Below are positions 57,864 through 64,000 of a stretch of DNA of 64,000 bases, in pieces (the first letter of the stretch is position 1; every line of letters starts with the position of its first letter). Below the pieces are notes generated by a model. That model made no database searches. It was not told the origin of the DNA and saw only the letters and a list, made by a program, of their open reading frames with translations. Both the position numbers and the translations under genes were made by a program. The DNA comes from Myrica gale. Its lineage: Eukaryota > Streptophyta > Magnoliopsida > Fagales > Myricaceae. The stretch is from the NCBI GenBank assembly GCA_963930655.1, contig OZ005606.1, positions 17,276,001 through 17,340,000 of the forward strand, given 5' to 3'.

Positions 57864-59840
57864 CATCTACAAAAAAAACCGATCTTTAGCGGTGGTCGGA
57901 AACAACGCTAAAGGTAAAAAAATCGTTGTTAAAGCTTTAGCGCGACCGCCACTATATGACCATCGCAGTAGGCTATAGCGTTGGTTTTTTGCGACCGTTG
58001 GTGAAGAATGACGTTCTATAGCAGCGGTCGGGTAGCGGCGGTCACGACCGCCGCTATAGACCCGAAGGCAATTCTACCTTGTTTGTATAGCGTTTCGTGA
58101 AACGCTGGTAAAGACTTTTAACAGTGTTTTTGTGACCGCCGCTAAAGGTCTGTGCCAGTTTTGTTTGTTTTTTAATTTGGTATGTGCTAACATTTTTAAA
58201 ACACCACTAATTTTTTCCTATATTTTCCTATACATGCCTTTTTAATCGGAAATACAAATTTATTTTAAAAATCATAATTTATTGGATGTAAAAACTTAAA
58301 GAACAAGGATAATAAAACAAAATATATTTCATCATTGATTAATAACGTTTTACAACAAACACAAGAAAATCTATAAGTAATCTAAAATGTAACAAGTTTC
58401 TAATATAAAATAACAATAAGCAAGGACTAACTAAAATATTCAAATACAACACAATAAGTAAGGACCAATTAAAAATCTTCGTCCTTTTACACATCAACAT
58501 CCTCGATCTTGAATTCCTGTAATTGAAAACAAATATCACATGAGAAATAGAAATAGAAATAAACAAAAGATTTATATAAATCAAATATCTACTTGTATAT
58601 AAGGCTATAAGCAACTCTAGATTCTCCATGTCAAAATGGGTCAAAAAATGTTCCCCCAGGGCATTGCCCCCGGACCCCTATCAGCCCAAGCCTCACAAAA
58701 AATCTCATTTTAAACCGCAAACACTTTTCATCAAAAATCAGGTCGGGTATTATCCGGGTTGGATATAAAAAAACCAAGCTCTACATAGCCTAACATAAAT
58801 TTATATATGAGAGGAACAAATTAAATCCCATCAGATGCTGCAAAGAAATGAACTCCATCCAATCAAAAGGATTTTCCACATTGTACTTCCTTTGGTACCA
58901 CAACTTAGAGCCAGAGTAACTACTACAACAATTGTCTCCCTGAACATTACTAAATCGTAGTAGGCTACCCAAAACCCGTGATAAACTTGACAAAAACTCT
59001 AAAACTTACAATAAACACTCGGTAGACAGCACCAACCATGCTATAAAAATGAACCTTTTAACTCCCAAGTCCATGAATTCAAGAATGACACCTCGAAAAC
59101 TAACCAAGCTATATTAAAAATTCAAGATACAAGTAACTACATGTGCACTGCTAATTTTTGGTTTCAGTGTTGCAATGAAAAGAACATTGAAAATCAGAGA
59201 AAACCCAAAGAGTGCTGCAATACAATTCCAAGACCAATATTCTTCCTTAAAAAAATGTGTTTCCGTAAATAATGAAACCCCCAAGCACGAACATCATCAG
59301 TAATGTAAAGGTACCAAGTGTGTTTGCAACAACTTATGTTCTTCTGAGGGCTGCAATGAAATGAAAGAGGCAGAGTGTCATCTGATGTATGCCAAAGAAA
59401 GCCAAGAACTGTTTGAAAAACCTGAACAAGGGGACATTACGCTAGCATAAGAAGCTTTTATTTATAAAACTATCAGATTGCAAGGATCATTAAGCATGAA
59501 AAATGTAACACTAGGAGCTTGATACTAGAAGATAAATTTAGTATTACCTACTGGCAGCCGGTGCAAACCCAATGGTGTAATATGTGAGAATGATCCAAAT
59601 ACCATATTCCATCAGAGAAATTGGAATTCTGGTGAGCCGTATTGGCAATACAAAAGCCCAGGAAGGGTAGAATAAGAAATCCCTCTGTTTCTGTTACACT
59701 TATCTCCAAAGCGGGTCTTTAGCGGCGGTCATTGATCACCGCTATAGGTTGTTTTTAGAGGAGTTTATGGACAAACGTCGCTAAAGACACCATGTACGAC
59801 GTTTGTTGCGACCGCCGCTAAATACCTGTTTTTTTGTAGT
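57864..59840. mobile_element. Pack-CACTA: CACTA-type element with captured transporter fragment
   Basis: The left end reads CATCTACAAAAAAAACC then GATCTTTAGCGGTGGTC. The right end, read inwards on the minus strand, is GACTACAAAAAAACAGG then TATTTAGCGGCGGTCGC. Both ends resemble CACTACAA. The 200-300 bases inside each end are packed with GCGGCGGTC / GACCGCCGCTA repeats in both orientations, the subterminal repeats of CACTA elements. There is no transposase; the inside holds a PDR transporter fragment (59128-59690) and unassigned DNA (58160-59127). The 3-bp target duplication is not clear. Inserted in LTR F2. Confidence 0.75.
59128..59690 (-). pseudogene. Captured PDR-type ABC transporter (ABCG) fragment
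   Basis: On the minus strand, exon-like block 1 (59690-59548) encodes KQRDFLFYPSWAFVLPIRLT and MEYGIWIILTYYTIGFAPAA, ending at a GTAATA donor. After a retained intron, block 2 (from 59421, acceptor CAG, codon split as AG|G) encodes FFKQFLAFFGIHQMTLCLFH and VVANTLGTFTLLMMFVLGGF. An in-frame TAA follows RRT (about 59338). A third block near 59245-59160 encodes EYWSWNCIAALFGFSLIFNV. These are consecutive pieces of the second transmembrane half of plant pleiotropic drug resistance transporters (ABC2_membrane and PDR_assoc regions). With stops, no ATP-binding domain and no promoter it cannot transport anything. A retained intron with correct borders shows DNA-level capture. Confidence 0.85.
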
Positions 59841-62428
59841 CCACCAAGAGGAGTCAATCAAACTAGCAAGGTAAGCAGTGTAGTTCATGTTGGTTTGTGT
59901 GGGAAAATGAGCATATGGCCATGTATGTGTGCTAGATAGGTTGATATCATGTTTTTCTTACAAAAACGTCACTGCCCCATTTTTTATGAGATCTTTTGTG
60001 TTCGTTGGTTGCATGTAGAAGTTGAGTAAGAAGAATGATACTTTTGTAAAAATGTTGCAATATGTGTGAGCAGTTGTTGCATGTGGTAGTTTTATGTAAC
60101 TTGATGTTGCAAGAGTGGATTGTTGTGTAAGGAGGCCACGCTCAGTGGCTCAAATGGCTCCAAGGAGAACTAAGAAGGCCACGGGTTGGCCGTAGAGAGA
60201 GAAAAGATGCTTGCATGTAGTACCTATGATGTTTTTCTCCATATTGCATTTGTTTTGATTGAATCCCTTAAAATCTTGTGCATGTGTGAACTTGGGATTG
60301 GAAAAATGGCAAAATAAAAGCTATGAGATAGAGAGGGTCACGACAGTGACCTAAGGGGAGCTCTTTCTGAGTTCAAATGGCCTTGAATGGCATGAAGAGT
60401 GGCATTGAGCCACACACATGGATTTTAGTCCATTTGGAAAGAAAATTGGTAACCAAAGGCATTTGAATTGTTGATTTGTTTTTTATCATTAAATATGGAA
60501 TTAGTTTGTGTCATTGATTGCTTATTAGCATATTGGTACACATATAGAGAAGATAAGAACAAAGAAAGACGCATGCATTACATCTTTAGGTTCTATGGCA
60601 CCTGAATGCATTGAAGTGTATTTCATGTAAAAATATGTCTCCTTTACACATAAAGCTTCCCACACATGAAGTTTAGGACCCCTAGGTTGTACCCTGAAAA
60701 TTTCAAAGAAAAAAGATAAAATAAAAGGTAAGAAATGCCCCTAGGAATCGTTAGGGGGCAGTTTCAACATTTTTAGAAAAACACGAAAACTGGGCTTATT
60801 TCCATGTAGAGAATGAAAAAGGTATGAAATTGTTAAAATTTGAGCCCAAACCCGCATTCGTAGAGGGCCCATATCACCCAGCTCGTTAAGGTCCAATATG
60901 GACCCATTAGCCTAAAGGTATTAAATGAGCTTCTTAATACAATTGAAATGGAACACTGACCCATTTGGGTCCAAAGAGGCCCATTAGGCCCATGCAGTAA
61001 ATTAATTAAAATTAATCGTAAAATAACATAATTACTCTAATATTCTTTGAATTATAAAATATAAAAGGATAATAAGGAATTAGAATTCCCTAATAGGAAT
61101 TAAGTAATTTAATAAAGGAGTAAAAGAAATATTTATTTTAAATATGAAAGCTTAGATTAATTCAAAGAAAAGAATGAACACTATGAATCATTTGCAGGAT
61201 AAATGGTTTGTGATTTATAAAATAAATTGCAATTGTTCGCGTTTGAAACTATATTTCGCATCGATGTTTGAGCACCGTCATATTCCTTATTGCATCAATA
61301 ATTGAGCATCACTAAAATGCATACATAACATGATGAGAGTGAACCAAGACTGAGATTTGGAAACCAAACTTACCCGAGCTAATTCCCAAGAAAAGGGTGA
61401 CGATATCATACACATATGGAGAGAGTGCAACCCCCTATTACAGGGAGTGAGTGGGCTCCCACAGGTGCAATTATGCCTTTAATTGGGTGCAAATTATCAT
61501 TGCACAATCATTTGCATTCACTTGAGTTACAATTTTATGCTTTTATGGATCTATGACATTATTTACTTGATCATTTACTACTTTTATGTATGTCATGTCC
61601 CTTCCTCGACCTTACTGAGTCCTTATGAATCACCCCATCTTTTTCTTGTTTGCTCATGTTTAAATGATGTCAACAGGATATGAGGCTTTTCGAGAGCGAT
61701 CAAGTGCTAGATTTGGACCAGTATATCGTGGTCCTTCAAATCTAGGAATGGGTCTCGGATTCGTTTGAGATATTGGTGGAGCATACTCCCCACTAGTATC
61801 TCAAGGATCCACCCTTGCCCAGACATGAGGACTTTGGTATGGTAGACACCCCGGCAGAGCCGGTAGTTCCCTACCCTTCAACACCAGCCCCACTGGTGGC
61901 GCCTAGTCGAGTGATGCCAAGAGACAACGTGGTTTATCTTACCTCCAATAGCGAGGAGGAGTAGATGGATAAGATTTACCTTAGTGTTTCATCGTTTCTT
62001 TTTGTTTTTGTTATATTTGTAAAACGCTTTTCTCGTACATATATTAGGGTCGTATAGACTTAGTGAGCCCTAGCGCGCTCACACTTTTTGTTGTAGTCCT
62101 TGAGAAAGACATTTTTTTGGCAAGCCGTGATATATTTATAAAAATTTTGTGTTTATTTAAGTTATTCTAATTTCCCGTTCTTCCTAAATTAGCTAACTAT
62201 TTGGTAAACAACTCAATCTTTTAAAACCCATTATTAAAGTGCTTAATTAATTTCATAATCTTTCAGTTTAACTAATATTTTGCATAAGTCTTCCGCTGAA
62301 ACTTTTTAATGGCAAAAATAGTCTTTTACCTTTAAAAGTTATTTCGTGTTGTAAACCCCTCATTGTGTGCATATTATTACTATAAGTGAGCCTATGAGGT
62401 CAATACGAGCCGAGAACATGACATGTTT

Positions 62429-63603
62429 CTTACAAAAAAATATTTTACAACTTATTATCTTTGAATTTCCAATATATTCAAAGTTTAAAGTATTTAAATA
62501 TTTTCCTACCATTGGACTTTAGGCCAACTATCCTTTTTCCCTTAGATTGTGCTTCAGCCCAATCCCTCTCGTATTTGGATTAGACCCCTAGGCCCAATCA
62601 CCCTTGTCTCATTTGGATTGGGCCGACTTATGGATTTTATTTATAATGTTTAATAGGCCTATTGGGTCTTAGGTCTTTAGGAAATCTCCATTTGGCCCTT
62701 AGTCTAGTTTTTAAAGAAGAACGTCTTTTAAATTTTAATCTCCCATTTTATTGCCTTTATTTCTTGAATATATATTTAACCTTTGTTTAAAAATAATTTG
62801 GGTATTGAGGAAAGCCTTATAAGTTGTCGTAGGCCCAAGGTATTATTTAATGCTTTGTTTTAGAGGTCTTTTAAGTCCAGCTGGTTGTGGGACTCATTAG
62901 ATATATTTGATCTCTTAATCTAAGTTCTAATTGGATCTCTAAAATCGGTCAGGAGAGGGCTTTTAGAACCATTAATATACTGCTTATTCCTGATTATGCC
63001 CTTTAAGGGGTTATAAATAGTTTTTCTTATTTTTCTTTTATCCATATGTCATGTAAATTTCACTCAAATGTCTACAATTTTAAATTTATTTTACTAATCC
63101 TTGAGATTAATCGAAGAAATTTTTAGAAACTTTATATGCAAAGGGGTCCTACTACTCGGTTCCATCACACCAAGTCATGAAATTATATAAAATAAATAAA
63201 AAGTAAATTTAAAAAACTAATAAAATCTATAAATTAAAAATAAATTAAAGTTATAGAAAATATAATTTCATAACATCAAGAAAATACTGTAATTATTAAA
63301 GTTCTTATAGAAATTTTAAAAAATAAATTTGTTGAAATCTACTAAAATATATGGAAGCAAATTTAATTTATACGAATCATAAAAAAATTTATTGAAATAG
63401 TTACAAAAGTATATAAATATCTAGAAACGTTTTAAAAAATAAAAAATAAAAAATTGTGAATTTAGTAAAATAAAAAATAGAAAATTAATTTAGAGAAATC
63501 TGAAAAAAATACAAAAAATAACTTACAGATATTAATAAACAAATATAAAATTTTAAAACCAAATTGGGCTACAATAAAAAATTCACCAAATAAATAAAAT
63601 TAA
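62429..63603. other. AT-rich intergenic DNA, no gene recognised
   Basis: Increasingly A/T-rich towards 63600, with many short A and T runs. No ORF, RNA gene or transposon end was identified. Confidence 0.5.
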
Positions 63604-63753
63604 TAAAAACACAATGTTAAAATCAATAAATTACTAATTTAGATTTTGGGACATAAAAAAAACTAAATATATATAAAAAAAATCTGTAAGTTAGTTTTTT
63701 TTATGTCCCAAAATCTAAATTAGTAATTTATTGATTTTAACATTGTGTTTTTA
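63604..63753. repeat. Perfect 63-bp inverted repeat (hairpin), 24-nt loop
   Basis: 63604-63666 is the exact reverse complement of 63691-63753; the loop is 63667-63690. The arms include GATTTTGGGACATAAAAAAAA and its complement ATGTCCCAAAATC. The right arm ends 125 bp before the PES start codon. It could be a foldback insertion, a recent inverted duplication or an assembly feature. Confidence 0.95.
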
Positions 63754-63806
63754 GTACTCGACTCCGCTCGGATACAGCCCTATGAGTATGACTATGGTCT
63801 TCGCTT

Positions 63807-63815
63807 AAACCCTAA
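63807..63815 (+). promoter_or_regulatory. Telo-box (AAACCCTAA)
   Basis: AAACCCTAA lies 63 bases before the PES ATG. Telo-boxes are enriched near the transcription start of plant ribosomal protein and ribosome-biogenesis genes, which supports the PES call. Confidence 0.65.
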
Positions 63816-63877
63816 TCCTCTACCTGTCTCTTTTCTCTTTTTCTCAGCCTCCACTCGCCAGCTGGTTCTCTGTAAAA

Positions 63878-64000
63878 ATGGTGAAACACTACAGGCCTCC
63901 TGTAAGTTCTTATGCTGCACGGCTTTGTTTTTCTGTACCTATGACCCATATGGAACTGGAAATTTTCTCACCATTTCGCCGTCAAATTCTCTCTCGTACT
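63878..64000 (+). CDS. PES: Pescadillo homologue, first coding exon (partial, runs off window)
   Basis: ATG at 63878 gives MVKHYRPP and then the exon ends at 63901 before GTAAGTTC, a near-consensus donor. The rest (63902-64000) is intron. MVKHYRPP is the characteristic start of plant Pescadillo proteins, which normally continue GKKKEG in the next exon. Pescadillo is a nucleolar BRCT-domain protein of the PeBoW complex, needed for 60S ribosome assembly. The 5' leader is C/T-rich with a telo-box, as in other ribosome-biogenesis genes. Only eight residues are visible, so identity rests on this short match plus the leader; the next exon to the right decides it. Confidence 0.6.
   Translation, partial: MVKHYRPPVSSYAARLCFSVPMTHMELEIFSPFRRQILSRT

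Larger units (their letters stand above)
56562..62423 (+). mobile_element. Very long gypsy-type solo LTR (F2), interrupted twice
   Basis: Starts GGTGACACCCCC (first T of TGTGACACC mutated) and ends GAACATGACA. Flanks are TGTTC (56557-56561) and TGTTT (62424-62428), a 5-bp duplication with one mismatch. Its end closely matches solo LTR F1 (TTATTACTATAAGTGAGCC, 62370 region) and it carries CCTTACTGAGTCC near 61609. Without the MITE (56732-57044) and the CACTA-type insert (57864-59840) it is about 3.6 kb. Homology of the 5' part to F1 is weak by eye. Confidence 0.6.

Noticed and set aside
58339-58644. 101-codon hydrophobic minus-strand ORF inside the Pack-CACTA
   Set aside because: AT-rich, no match to any PDR transporter segment, and no splice logic linking it to the captured exons.
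1-64000. tRNA, rRNA or snRNA genes
   Set aside because: No stretch with box A/box B spacing or conserved rRNA sequence was seen by eye; a tRNAscan or Rfam run would settle it. tRNA-like strings noted are retroelement primer binding sites.

Overview
This is a stretch of plant nuclear genome, almost certainly eudicot: intron-containing genes with GT-AG junctions, an AT-rich background, and the usual plant transposon families (Ty1/copia of Sirevirus type, Ty3/gypsy with very long LTRs, CACTA, PIF/Harbinger, Mutator-type MITEs, TRIMs). Only two host genes are recognised. A TOM1/TOM3-type seven-transmembrane protein has ten exons, 25756-38532 (+). The first exon of a Pescadillo (PES) homologue starts at 63878 (+) and runs off the right edge. 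Everything else is transposon, relic or unassigned sequence. The species cannot be named from the sequence.

Layout. 1-5721: the 5' half of a CACTA element whose minus-strand TNP2-like transposase is broken; its terminus is at 5721. 5724-6795: a copia gag relic. 7694-24966: one nested complex. A gypsy-type solo LTR with perfect TSD TTATT was invaded by a minus-strand Sirevirus (element B: LTR, env-like third ORF, pol remnant). B was then invaded by a 3.6-kb gypsy-type solo LTR (12519-16132, perfect TSD GTGAG) and by a complete gag-only Sirevirus-like element (16590-21451). 25756-38532: TOM1-like gene. Its fifth intron is 8980 bp and holds two nested TRIM elements, a third TRIM LTR split by a small gypsy-like element, and probable retroposon tails.

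38533-47310: copia LTR and RT fragments, a 313-bp MITE, unassigned gene-like fragments and a second copia gag relic. 47320-54077: PIF/Harbinger-derived pieces (Myb/SANT-like ORF, then transposase), separated by a tandem array with alternating short and long units, an unassigned 165-codon ORF, and a 1470-bp Sirevirus-type solo LTR (perfect TSD GTGAT). 56562-62423: another very long gypsy-type solo LTR, holding a second 313-bp MITE and a roughly 2-kb CACTA-type element that has captured a PDR (ABCG) transporter fragment (Pack-CACTA). 62424-64000: AT-rich DNA, a perfect 63-bp inverted repeat, then the PES start with a telo-box.

The most interesting structures are the Pack-CACTA capture, the three-level nesting, the nested TRIMs in the TOM1 intron, the regular GATAAG array in one LTR, and the shared GTGTCGACAC palindrome clusters found both in Sirevirus LTRs and just upstream of the env-like ORF of element B. 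All family assignments come from reading translations and repeat ends by eye; no database search was run.
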